Part shown: positions 42,773 to 53,531 of the stretch, in pieces | Layout of the letters: each line of letters opens with the position of its first letter | Numbering within the stretch: the stretch's first letter is position 1 | Source of the DNA: Enoplosus armatus | Lineage: Eukaryota; Chordata; Actinopteri; Centrarchiformes; Enoplosidae | DNA: 64,000 nucleotides | NCBI RefSeq assembly: GCF_043641665.1 | Contig: NC_092200.1 | Location: forward strand, 2,075,572-2,139,571 | Reading direction: 5' to 3' | Translations under genes and position numbers: made by a program | Notes under the pieces: generated by a model | Told to the model about the DNA's origin: nothing | The model's database searches: none | The model's input: the letters and a program-made list of their open reading frames with translations, nothing else

Positions 42773-44212
42773 TTATATCCGTGTACGGATCAGCCCGAGA
42801 TGTTCACAGAGGAAGGGGTCACTCAGCACCTTTTTCTCAAACAGTTTGTCCAGCAGGTTTTGGAGAACAGGTCCCGTTATCCTATTGACGAAGCTGCTCC
42901 GTTTGTCCAACAGCCTCTCATTTGGAGGGAGATTCAGAGCGCTCGACCTTTTTACTCCAGTGGATGAAAGAGAAACTGTGGGAGCTGTTGATGTGTCTCA
43001 AAAACAGTTTAATGTGTTTCATGGTTTTTTCTAAAATCACCTGGAATGATGGGAAGTAGTTGCCATAGTTGTCACAGTCAAATTCTGCTTCTGTTGGTTG
43101 AACTAGAACTGAGTCGTCTTCAGGACAAGTGGACAGTGTGTACTCCTGATCTGGGTGCAGTTTACAGTGGGGGGACGTCTCTATGTAGCTCTCATCTCCA
43201 ACTAATTTCTTCCTGGTGCGCAGCACATCCCAGAGCACAACGTTCCTCGGAAGCAACAACACATTGAGGAGGGATTCAAGATCAGGATCAGCCGGGGGCC
43301 TGTAGAACAGCAGAACCAGCGCTCGGACCGGGCCAGGAGGTGAGTCGTCATCCTTGACATTACCGAAAGCAGAAAACCCTGTGATGTTTACAATAACGTG
43401 AGTTTCTGTTATCCTGTGAGGGGAGATAAACTCGATGCCCTCATCATTCACATGAGCAACTGACAAGAATCCACATCCACCTGTGGAGCGGATCTCACAG
43501 ACTGCTGCAGACATTTGATGTCAAACAGGGGTCCTGCAGGCTGCTTGTGATGTCGGGCCAGTAGCCTCCTGTTCCAAGAGATGATCCTGTAAACCACGTC
43601 CCCCTCTCCCTCCATGTGAAACACCAGGCCTGTCACACTGCACTGGTACAGGCCTGGGCAGGAGCACTGGAACCTGTATGTTTCATCGTCTCCATCAGCA
43701 GTGATATCAGGTGTAAACTCCTCAAAGCTGGTTTTTAACAGCATGTCAGGTAAGCTGTTTGCTCGTGCGAAGGTCTTGTTCTCTGCAGAGGCTATCGGGC
43801 TCAGTGAGGGCATGCTGTGAGGACGAAGCAAACAGCCGGAGCCTCTTCTACCCCAAGCAGGATCTGAGGAGACGGTTTGGAGGGGACAGTGGGTTGGCAG
43901 GGTGTTTGTGACTGAGCACCTCACAGCTGTAACAGGTGACTCCATTTCCACCAGTGAACTGTGACTTACTGACAGAAATGCTCTTGAGTCACTGAGATTA
44001 ATATCATAGCCAGAGTAAACTAGCTCAAAATGGAGGCAGCTCTCTGACCCTGGTTGATATTGGCCAGGGAGGGGAGTAACCAGGCTACTCCTCTCAGAAG
44101 AATAAAAAGTGTTTCTGCAAATCCTGGACAGAGCCCCCCTGATCCTTCTGGCTGCCATGCTGAAACATGATGCTTCTCCTTCTGTTCTGTTAGGTTCCTC
44201 TGCTGACGCCAT
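42773..44212 (-). pseudogene. Broken FIIND (ZU5-UPA) plus CARD gene, NLRP1/CARD8-like
   Basis: The FIIND domain of NLRP1 and CARD8 is an autoproteolytic ZU5-UPA module that holds back a C-terminal CARD able to trigger inflammasomes. Here one open frame (44212-43448) carries an N-terminal region followed by ZU5: SFEEFTPDI, YRFQCSCPGLYQCSVTGLVF, YRIISWNRRLLA, GPLFDIKC. A second frame (about 43505-42918) continues with STGGCGFLSVAHVNDEGIEF and the UPA part (ETHVIVNITGFSAFG, ALVLLFYRPP, LNVLLLPRNVVLWDVLRTRK). The frames break near 43500, where several residues usual for fish FIIND proteins are missing. A third frame (about 42925-42773) encodes RSSFVNRITGPVLQNLLDKL, the start of a CARD, then jumps to PFLCEHLGL, a typical CARD end, and stops. 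Two frame changes and an internal CARD loss argue for a pseudogene. An assembly error could explain one frame change but not the CARD gap. No NACHT or LRR sequence was seen upstream. Confidence 0.8.
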
Positions 44213-44553
44213 TTTGCTGCGTTCAATAGTTTTTTAGTTTTTATATGTCTTTGAACACTTCTCCATTTGGCTCCTTTGTGTTTCTCTTGCTCCCACACCC
44301 TGAAATAACATTTCAGTTCATTTATTCAACAAAGTACAGTTCAGACGTGTAAACCCCAAATACCACAAATGATAATCTGCTTTAATGTTTCTGGTGAATT
44401 AAAATAAGATAGAAAGTGAAACCTACTAACATCTAAGAGGTTTATAGAATCTACTGGAACTCAAATTGTGACTTTATAATAAGAAGATCTGAATTTAACT
44501 TGGATAAGAGAAGCCAGGAAGAAACTATTGCTTTATCTTCCTCTAAAACAAAA

Positions 44554-44830
44554 CAGTGGTGGAACCGTAACCAAGTACTTTTACTCAAGTACTGCACTCA
44601 AGTACAATTTTGAGATACTTGAGATCATTTTGAGAGTATTTCCACTTTATGCTACTTTCTACTACTTAAATCCACTAATACATCCTGATATTTAGCATGT
44701 TAACATGAGCTCCACCAGCTGCAACACTAATCCAGTAAGATCATAGATCTTATTCTGAAACTGCCTGTGAGAGCAATCCTCTCCTGTCCGATGTAAAACA
44801 AAAGTAAAGTCAAAATACTACACACCTTCA
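44554..44830. repeat. hAT-like MITE family A, partial copy
   Basis: It starts CAGTGGTGGAACCGTAAC and contains 'caagtacaattttgagatac' and 'tatttccactttatgctact', as in the copy at 41401. The distal end is not clear. It lies between the FIIND and GIMAP relics. Confidence 0.6.
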
Positions 44831-45275
44831 TCATTCGTCATTTATTTATCTTCCAGTTGTTTCTTTTTGAAAACAAGTCAGCACTATCTCAACGTCTAAA
44901 TCTATACATGCACTTATTCCTGACCTCTAAGTATTTCAGTGTGTGGTGGAGTCACCAGGGGCCACAGAGACACTGGCTGTACAACACAACTGGGTTTTAT
45001 TGGCCAGTGTAACGTTTCTGTGATCTCAGTCCACAGTGGAGATACGTTGGGCTTATTTGACAAAATCCAGGCACCAATTTCAAACAAACATAATATGAAA
45101 ATATCTAAATCTCTGGTTAAATGCTTCAAATTAAGAAACCAAGTAAGAGGAAAACCAAAAGGAAATTCAAAACTTTATAATGAACCAGCTCAAGATATTG
45201 AATGACTCCACAGTGTAGCCTGTCTATAAGGACATAAATCACATCGCAGCACTTTACTGGTCTGGTCTGGGACAT

Positions 45276-45635
45276 TTATTCTGTCTGCATCAGCTCTTCC
45301 ACTTGATGTGAATCTGAGCCACTGTTCTCAAAAACAACACACCTATTGTCACATTTTCCAACTATTTTCTTGAGATCAGGCTGGCAGGAATTCCTCCAAC
45401 CTAATATCTGCACGCTGCAGGTCTTCCGCACGAGTAAACAGGATGACTGTTTGTTCCTGAACTCTGCCAAAAGCTTCTTCCAGCTGTTTTCAGTACGTCT
45501 CTCTCACCGTCTGTAAGTCTGCTAACCTGCATCACAAGTAAGTCAGTTTCTGCCTCTTGGTGTTTCCACTCGCACTCTTTCCAAACCCGTCCCGTCCCAG
45601 CAGAACAAGGTTGACTTTGGTGCCAGCGTGCTTTC
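45276..45635 (-). pseudogene. AIG1/GIMAP GTPase gene relic
   Basis: GIMAPs are AIG1-type GTPases, mostly of lymphoid cells and expanded in fish. After an acceptor-like TGCGCAG, the - strand encodes KVNLVLLGRDGFGKSASGNT, which contains the P-loop G1 motif in its AIG1 form (GxxGxGKSASGNT), and then a stop follows. About 60-80 bases on, another frame gives QLEEAFGRVQEQTVILFTRA and EDLQRADIRLEEFLPA, matching the segment around the AIG1 'LFTR' strand. A third frame gives DLKKIVGKCDNRCVVFENSG and QVEELMQTE, matching the family's 'KKCGNRYHVFNN' region. The order is right, but about 80-90 residues (switch regions and G3) are missing and at least two frameshifts are present. Only about 360 bp remain of a unit normally near 600 bp or more. 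It is a clear relic, not a working gene. Confidence 0.75.
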
Positions 45636-47330
45636 CTGCGCTGATGTAGAACAAAAAGAACTTAAGGTGAACTTTACAATCAAAAAGACGCATGATTGCT
45701 TGCATTAAAACACAAAACTGCCACACATAACTACAATTTCTTGTAATGATTTAGTTCAGACACACCTTTTCTCTGTGTGCATGTGTGCACTGAAAGCAAA
45801 AGATATAAAACTTGTACAGTCACCATGCTGACAGGAAGCCCGCAGTGGTATGTGGGTGCATGCCAGTAACTGCTACACACAATCAGCACTAATGTAAAAT
45901 ACCCGTGCTGAAGTACGTCCGCCCACATCCTCGTCATGTCAGAGTGTCACTGTGAGAAAGGATAATTATTCCAACACACTACATGGCATAACACTTTTCA
46001 ACTTTCTCTCCATCCCATTTAGCTGCTGTAAGATTTGAATGTATTATATGTAACATCACTCAAATAGATTTTCCCCTCCATTATGTAGCTTTCTCTCTTC
46101 CTTCAGCATTCAAGTGGACATTACCATTATTATTATTATTTTCATTGATTATAAAGTGTTATATGTGTTAAGCACCAATGTAGAATTGTCTTTTAAAATC
46201 TAAAACAATCTTAATACTTTAAATAGAATTTTAAATTAATTCTTCTTTATTTTAGGGTCTGGGACCAGATGAAAAACACAGCAGCCAACATGAAGAAGGT
46301 GTTTTAAAAGTTTCTGTTTGAGTCGAGTCAGATTTATTCCAGATGATATCATGACCTCATGTGGTTGAAGTGAAACAATGCTTTTCAGTTTAGTATTAAG
46401 TTAATCTTTAAAGGCACTTCCTTTCCCTTCTGGGGATCAATAAAGTCTTATTTTATTGTATCTTAAATGATCTTTTCTTGTCTTACTGTATCTCAAAATA
46501 ATAACTCTCTTTAATTGATTGTATACCTTCATCAGCCAGCAGAGGGAGTCATTTGCTTGTTAATGGTCAGAGTGAGTGGTTGGTCTTTACAGTCATGAAA
46601 CATGATGCTACTGTTTAAAATACAACACTGACAAATAAGCCCATTAACTGTCATCGCAAGAACGAGGACACAATAAAAATAACAATATATCTATTTATAT
46701 GTTTTTTACATTGTGCCAATGGAAATATAACCATGCAAGAGGAGACATAGAAGGAAGTTATTCTATCACAAAATAATGTTGTATACTATATTTTGATTTT
46801 ATAGCATGTATTTGTAAGTGACAAGTGGTTTTCATTGTAGATAATATATTGGTATCAGCACATATGTTGGCCAGTAAGTAACAAGAGATTGCAGTTCAGA
46901 AATGCCAAAGATATGTTTGAGGTCAATTAGAGGCAGGTTTGTTCATGAGGGAGCACTGACAAGTCTGTTTTTACATATCTTGGCCATAATTATTAAATTA
47001 GACATGTTTGGTATATTGATTTTGTTTAACTCGCAGGTATCGACTGGTTATGTTGCTTTGAGAGGGAGGGCGAAAAAGAAAAAATGAACTTTTTTACGTT
47101 GTTGCTGTACCACTGAATATTAATGTCTCCAATAAAAATGGTTGCAAAAAAAACAAACAAACTTATGGACAAGGTTGAGATTTTTTTAAATGTTGGAATT
47201 ATATAAAGATTTACATTTAAGACTAAAGTCTAATATTTGAACAATTGAACTGAATTTCTATTATATTACCTAATTATTTATTATATTATTTTAATTTAAT
47301 TATCACACCAAAAGGTTCTGTTACAGTAGG
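45636..47330. other. Intergenic DNA upstream of the lasp1-type gene
   Basis: AT-rich sequence without a recognised gene. It contains the fragment 'cttctggggatcaataaagt' (about 46431-46450), which resembles 3' ends of fish retroelements, and an AATAAA followed by A-rich sequence near 47131-47160. The 61-codon frame at 46902-47087 shows no domain. Confidence 0.5.
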
Positions 47331-47549
47331 CCTACTGCCGGAAATCCAGTTTCCCGCCTCTCGTTTTCTCTCGTTTGTCTGATGTAAAAGATTAGCAGCA
47401 AACTTACATTTGAGACCCTGGAAGCATCAAATGTTGGGAATTTTTAAATTATTTTTCAATTGTATTTTAATTTAAGTCTTGATTTAACTTACTTTAATAT
47501 GATTTAATTTAATTTTTAAGTGAATATAAAACCATTTCCTGTTTTCTCC

Positions 47550-47839
47550 CGGCTAACTTCCGGGTTCCTCCTAGCTAACTCCCGCTAGCTTGTCGCAGAC
47601 GGAGCGCTCGGTCCCGGCGCAGCATCCAGCCCTCAGACCGGACGGTGAGCCGCGGAGTGAGGCAGCAGAACCGCCGTCTCTCTGCCAGGTTTTCAGCCTT
47701 TTCACTTTGTTTACAGTGTCGCAGGTTGAAGGGCGGCTCAGTGGGGACCTTTGGCTGCTTTCTGGACAACCTTAATTAACTACGTCTCCGTATAACAAGT
47801 GGGATTTATCCGTTGGAGAGCACCGAGGAGGTTTGGAGG
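47550..47839 (+). promoter_or_regulatory. lasp1: lasp1-type promoter and 5' UTR
   Basis: A GC/CpG-rich stretch follows AT-rich DNA directly upstream of the start codon. CTTCCGG at 47557-47563 is an ETS-type core motif. GACG|GTGAGCC near 47643 looks like a splice donor, and TTTGTTTACAG near 47715 like an acceptor, so a short 5' UTR intron of about 70 bp is possible but unproven. Confidence 0.45.
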
Positions 47840-50800
47840 ATGAACCCCCAGTGTGCCCGCTGTGGGAAGATCGTCTACCCGACGGAGAAAGTCAGCTGCC
47901 TGGACAAGGTGAGCGACAACTCCAGCCTCCCTCAGGTGTATTTATTCTGATAAAACCTTCAAACCTCCGAGTTCAAAGTGGAGGTGCACCACAAGATCCG
48001 TGAAGTTGTTGAGACGCAGGTGGAGGTGTCGCCTGTTGGGAGGAAAACACACCTTTCACTCGGCTTTTCAGCTGAAGATATAAGATATGCATCTTATATT
48101 AGGCTATAATAAGTAAAACAACACTGTTACTTAATTTCAGGTAAGTTTTTATTTATTGATTTAGCAGAAAAAAAGCGTTAAAGTTGAGTTGAGAACTCGG
48201 GAGCTGCTGCAGTTTTGCTGGATTTGACAGATGTTAGGCTTTATTTCTGCTTTTAGATCAGGTACATTATACAGTAACCTACTCTGTTGCACTAACAGTA
48301 CCAGAAAAGTCAGTCCAATCGATTAAATAAAACAGAAAGTATCATTGATTATCAAAGTCATCATCCATGAACTTTCTGTCCTCTGTTCCATTAAAGGAAT
48401 ATATCTGATGTTCAGTGTATAGACGTGTAATCATCATTCATTTAGTTATTATCCCCAAAACTATTGGAACACTGTAGTAGAGAGGTGAGGACGTAAGGAA
48501 AGTTTATGGTTCATTTAACACACTTTATACAGTTTATCTCTTTAGGCTTTTGCAGTTAATCATATAATATTCTTTTAATGTGCTTTTTATGATGATTTTG
48601 TCACATTTAATAGGAATTTTATTCCCTGTAGTGTCTCTATGGTCATTTGTATTTTTGGCCCTATATTTGCACTTGAAAAAAAACCTATAAATATATTATA
48701 AATCTGTTATATAATACTGTAGGACACACAGCACTGGTATAGGTTCTGAAACTGTTATAGTGTTTAGTGTATAGTGTTGTTTTTGTGTTTGTGTTTGCAT
48801 GGTAACACCTCTGTAATAGTCTGTTGCATAATGGTGATAAATTATTAATTTATCTTCAGTAGTCTCATGCATTCACTGTCTGTCCTATGAGGCATCAGAT
48901 GACACAACAGCATGTAGGCACTGCACATGATATTAGCTCCCACCTTCATCATAAAAGACAAAGCTGTTAAATACTGTTTGTAATCATTCAATATCTCTAA
49001 ATCAGGAGGTAAAAACCAATAAGGTCCAAATGTACCTTCTGTCCTGTCTTGTAAAAGCTGACACGACTTCTTTGAAGAGACAGTAAGGGTATAAAAGAGC
49101 TAACGCTGTGTGAGAGGCAGTGATTTAGAGAGGAGGAGGAGGAGGCTGGCAAAGAAACAAAGAAGTATATGGAGAAAGTGAGAAAGAGAGTGTGAGGGCG
49201 AGAGAGAGAAAGAAAGACAGAAATAATTTCAGAGTTCCCTGCTGTCCCTTACAGAAGCCCATTTGATCAGGCATTTTGCACGACTAGGTGTCACTTATTT
49301 TACATTTAACTAAAAAGACATGAAAGAACGTTTCAAGTGAGAATAAACGCTAATGCAAAAGAGGAGTTGGAGGTTTTAGCTTGGCAACTTGTTATTTTTT
49401 CCACTGAAAGTTCCTAGCAATCGGTTGGTTTTGGCAACTAAAATGTTTTGGTTAAAGCTGTAATAATTGATTTTTTTTTATGGCCACTTGGGGGCCATGG
49501 AAACAAGTGAACAGAATCATCATCTTTTTAAGTAGATTTGTTGAACTTGTGATCAAACAGTTGCTTATCTCCACATCCAGCAGTCACAGATCAACACGAT
49601 CTGTCATGTCGTGTTTGAGTCGCCTGATGAATGAAGTCCAGTATTGTCGGCTCTGTTAGCTCTGTTTCTGGTCTCCTCCACCTCCTGAGGGAAACATCTG
49701 GCTCTTTAGCTGCTAAATGCTGCACTATGTTCAGTGAACCAGAACAGATAAACCAGGAGTTGAGAGAGAACCAGGACAGATAGACCAGGAGCTGAGAGAG
49801 AACCAGGACAGATAAACCAGGAGCTGAGAGAGAACCAGGACAGATAGACCAGGAGCCGAGAGAGAACCAGGACAGATAAACCAGGAGCTGAGAGAGAACC
49901 AGGACAGATAGACCAGGAGCCGAGAGTGAACCAGGACAGATAGACCAGGAGCTGAGAGTGAACCAGGACAGATAGACCAGGAGCTGAGAGAGAACCAGGA
50001 CAGATAAACCAGGAGCCGAGAGTGAACCAGGACAGATAGACCAGGAGCTGAGAGTGAACCAGGACAGATAAACCAGGAGCCATGAGAGAGAACCAGAACA
50101 GATAAACCAGGAGCTGAGAGTGAACCAGGACAGATAGACCAGGAGCTGAGAGAGAACCAGGACAGATAAACCAGGAGCCGAGAGTGAACCAGGACAGATA
50201 GACCAGGAGCTGAGAGTGAACCAGGACAGATACCAGTATCAATATTTGCTCTTTCATTGCAATTAAGCACAAGATTAATACAGAAGGCATATGACCATAT
50301 TAACAAGTCGAACACATAACTTAGTGCCGATTCACTCTGTAAGGATTTGAATAATCCTAATGCAGGACAGATGGAGGGCGATCTGAGCTGGATATGTTTG
50401 GCAGTCAACTGGCTGACTTCAGTTTTGCTCTGTGGTCTGTCGCATTTTGATCTGAACGAATGTCAGTTTCATCCAGCCTCCTACTGTATGTATATTTAGT
50501 TCATGAAAGATTTCCATTTGCTGTAAACACTAGCTGTCAAACTGCATCAACAGAAAGTCGAAGGAAGACCGTCCCGCCCCTGCTGTTTGATTGACAGGCG
50601 GTTGGTGAGAGCACTGAGCAGCAGAGGCGGCCACAAAACAAAAAGTAGAGCTTGAAGGTTCATTCTTGACCTCTTTGACAAACAATTCACTTACTTTCAG
50701 CCGCATCTCTCATCTTTCTCAGCACATGGAGTTGCACAGTTGTCATGGAGATGGTTTAGTTGTCATCATGTGACCTAAATATGGAATTTCAGTCATGTGA

Positions 50801-51312
50801 TAGCAGGTCGTAGAAGAAATTAACTTAACAACTTTAGCCAGAACATCTAGTCAGGGTCAGAGCTTACCAAAAACCATACAAGACCTTAAAGACAGGACCC
50901 ACCTGAGAGGGAGACCGGAGATCATCAAGTAGATGTAGATCCTAGACAAGAGACCATCAGCTGTCTGTGAACACCAGACCAAAACCACATGGACCTGGCA
51001 GGAGTCTAACCAGGAGTCAATGGACGGACATCTTTGAACAGAGACATGGGTGACAACCAGGTGTTACTACATGACCATAACTCCACACTTACGTCACGTG
51101 ATGACAACTAAAACAAGTGGACTCTCAGATGAGGATTTCTGAAAAGTCTGAAAGGGATTTTTTCCACTAACAGGTCTAAACTGCCCTGTGTGTGTGTGTG
51201 TGTGTGTTTGTCTCTAGAACTGGCATAAAGGATGTTTCCACTGCGAAGTTTGTAAGATGACCCTGAACATGAAGAACTACAAAGGCTACGACAAGAAGCC
51301 TTACTGCAACGC
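47840..51312 (+). CDS. lasp1: LASP1/LASP2-type LIM protein, first two coding exons (partial)
   Basis: LASP proteins (LIM, nebulin repeats, SH3) bind actin and focal-adhesion partners. Exon 1 (47840-47908) encodes [20 protein letters not shown] and LDK, ending in GTGAGC. Exon 2 (51218-51312) follows TGTCTCTAG and encodes [20 protein letters not shown] and [12 protein letters not shown], ending GC|GTGAGT. Together they give about 54 residues: the zinc ligands CxxC-17-HxxC and CxxC of the second finger are present, plus the later cysteine in PYCNA. The last ligand should come from the next exon (HYPKQ in the family), which I do not find in the window. [12 protein letters not shown] favours LASP1, while MNPQ and [10 protein letters not shown] also occur in LASP2/nebulette, so the paralogue is not certain. 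Nebulin repeats and SH3 must lie beyond 64000. Confidence 0.85.
49736..50232. repeat. 32-bp minisatellite, about 15.5 copies
   Basis: The unit is GAACCAGGACAGATAG followed by ACCAGGAGCTGAGAGA (32 bp). The two halves both carry ACCAGGA, suggesting an older 16-bp unit. Copies differ at fixed positions (gataA/gataG, cTgag/cCgag, gagagA/gagagT). One copy near 50080 has an extra AT. Because 32 is not a multiple of 3, and few stops occur, two long - strand frames (49706-50408) arise with a 32-residue period; they are artefacts. Confidence 0.97.
51187..51207. repeat. (TG)n beside a lasp1-type splice acceptor
   Basis: About ten TG units end at TTTGTCTCTAG, the acceptor of exon 2 (exon starts at 51218). 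Confidence 0.9.
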
Positions 51313-52655
51313 GTGAGTCCTCATCTCTCTCTCACTCAGTGTAACATTGAGGTCTCTCGCTCTCTCTACAGTATAAATAACATCAATGTTTTGCACACTG
51401 TATACTGTATGATGCTCTCTAACTATAATGTACTTACAGCTAGCTTATAGTTTGCTTATGCTAGCTATACAAATTCAAATACAAACGTTATTATCTTCTA
51501 TTTATGAACTCTCTCAGAGCAGAAACGCCACCCTTTGGCTGCACTGTGTTATTATCTGCATCCGTGCCTGCAGGCTGCTCGTATCTGTGAGGCGACCCTT
51601 TAAGGTTTTTATAGCAGCGATGGTTTTGGTCGGTGGTTGTTTTCTGTGGTTTTGGTTGCGAGCCCAGCCCTGCTTCACTCCCCACTGCTGGTTCTGTTTA
51701 CAGCCCTGAATCTGTGCTTTTCGCTGCACTGCTAACATGCTCAGCTTGTTATTATCTGCACGGCATGATACACTACACCGCCATTTATTGCCTCAAAAGA
51801 AAATGGCCAGACCTTCATAGACACCAGCGAGATTAAAAACCTCAAACGAGGCAAAACTTGGATCTGTGTTTGATGGATGTTGTTGTGAAAACTTTGTGCC
51901 ACTATCTCACGGCCGCAGACAGGGAGGGTGGCTGTGGCTTTGACCTTTGACCTTGTTACTGTTGGTTGCTTGTTATGTTGATGATCTGGGAGTTGGAGCC
52001 TATAATTGTGACTATTCTAACTTTCCTCTACATGCACGTCTGTTTAATGCAGCAGAAATTGTTATTTCTTGTAGTTGTGTCTCAGAAAAAGCCGGCAGTT
52101 AAGAGAACAAAAACACGCTTTGTCCACCTCCTGTCAGACAAACCCACACTCACAACAGTGGACTCAGTGGCAGAGGGGTTTAAGTGACCTTTGACCCTGT
52201 GAGGTTAAAAAGGCGTTTCCTCTCAGCTTGTGGAACACACCAGCTTTGTTTCCACGCAGACCTCTCTCGCCCAGCAGGTTAAAATGTGTATATTCAAGAG
52301 GCTGCAAGAGGATAGCAGTGGAAGGGTCCTCATATCTGAGTCACAAAATCAGTAATTCCATTTCCCTTTCAAAACAACCCGACTCCGATCCGGCGCCCCT
52401 GATCAGGACACTCTAAAACACTTAAGATTCATGGGTTAAGGATAGGGATAGATCCTGGTCATGGTTACCTGCTGACTGGTGGTAAGAGGTGGGACGTGAA
52501 TTGCAGTCTCTGGTGTCAAAGATCCACGATCCAGTAAGAAGTCCATCTGCCATTCCTGCCTTTCTAAGGTCACCTCATTATGGAGCTTCTGCATGCAGCC
52601 TCACATTAACACCACTGAATATTCCATTTAAATGTATTTGTCCATTTAAACCAGT

Positions 52656-52681
52656 AACACACACACACACACACACACACA
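52656..52681. repeat. (CA)n microsatellite
   Basis: About 12 CA units in lasp1-type intron 2. Confidence 0.95.
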
Positions 52682-53498
52682 CCACAAAGTGTGACTACCT
52701 GTAAATGCAGTATTTTATTTCCTGTAGCTGCTTATTGATCTTGTGAACCTACTTGTGTTTTATAATCTCCTCCTCACTATGACAGCGAGCTTCTCATCCC
52801 GCCTTCATCATCGCTAAAAATATGTGCAGCATGTGTGCTGCGTGGTCCCTCTTTGGTTCCCTATAAAACATCTCTTTTATGTTGTCGATATAATAAATAA
52901 GTAGCTGAACACATGCTGACGTCTCTCTTCCTTCTTTGTAGGTTGATTTAGGTCAGCCCTCCTTGCTGTCTCACTCTGGATCTAATGGCTTCAGAGTGTG
53001 TTTTTCTTTCCACACACTGTGTCGGAGTGTGTTTGCTGAAGAATGTCACAGCAGGTCAATAAGGACCTGCAGGGTTAGTTATTCTACTTAATGCAGCTGC
53101 TTTAAAAACGATGGATTAGAAGTGGCTCAGTATGCGATCATACGGACCCTCGAGGTCCCTAAAGATTATATTATTTAAATGTTGTGGGCACAAGATATTA
53201 ACTTGTGTACACAAAAACTATAATCTTTCATTTGTTTGTTTAGTTCTTTGTTAGACAGAAAAGTGCTTTCAGTACATTTAAATACTTCAGCTTTTTTGGT
53301 CACTTCAAGGTTTTACAGTGGGCTCTGGTAACTTGTGATGTGCTTCTGTCGTTAATTGTAATTAATCATAGAATAAAGCTCAAGAGAACAACCATCAGAT
53401 TCCAACAAAGGTCTGTTAATGGGACAGAGAAGATGAAGCCAGATTACTGTTGTTGTTTCCTACAGTTTCCAGTGCTGCCTGCTCGCTCTCGTCTCCTG

Positions 53499-53531
53499 CC
53501 TGTCTGTCTGTCTGCCTGTCTGTCTGTCTGT
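53499..53531. repeat. (TGTC)n microsatellite
   Basis: Eight TGTC/TGCC tetranucleotide units with one interruption. Confidence 0.9.

Larger units (their letters stand above)
47909..51217 (+). other. lasp1-type intron 1
   Basis: A 3.3-kb intron holding a GA-rich stretch (about 49128-49220) and the 32-bp minisatellite at 49736-50232. The rest shows no gene or clear repeat. Confidence 0.8.

Noticed and set aside
42612..43034. 140-codon + strand open frame
   Set aside because: It is antisense to the CARD and UPA relics, whose - strand frames show real family motifs.
49736..50232. Regular repeat array considered as CRISPR
   Set aside because: The units are directly adjacent with no unique spacers, and the genome is a vertebrate's.
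49706..50408. 194- and 225-codon - strand frames with 32-residue repeats
   Set aside because: Produced by the 32-bp minisatellite inside a lasp1-type intron. Two overlapping frames read the same repeat, and no start context or family signal exists.
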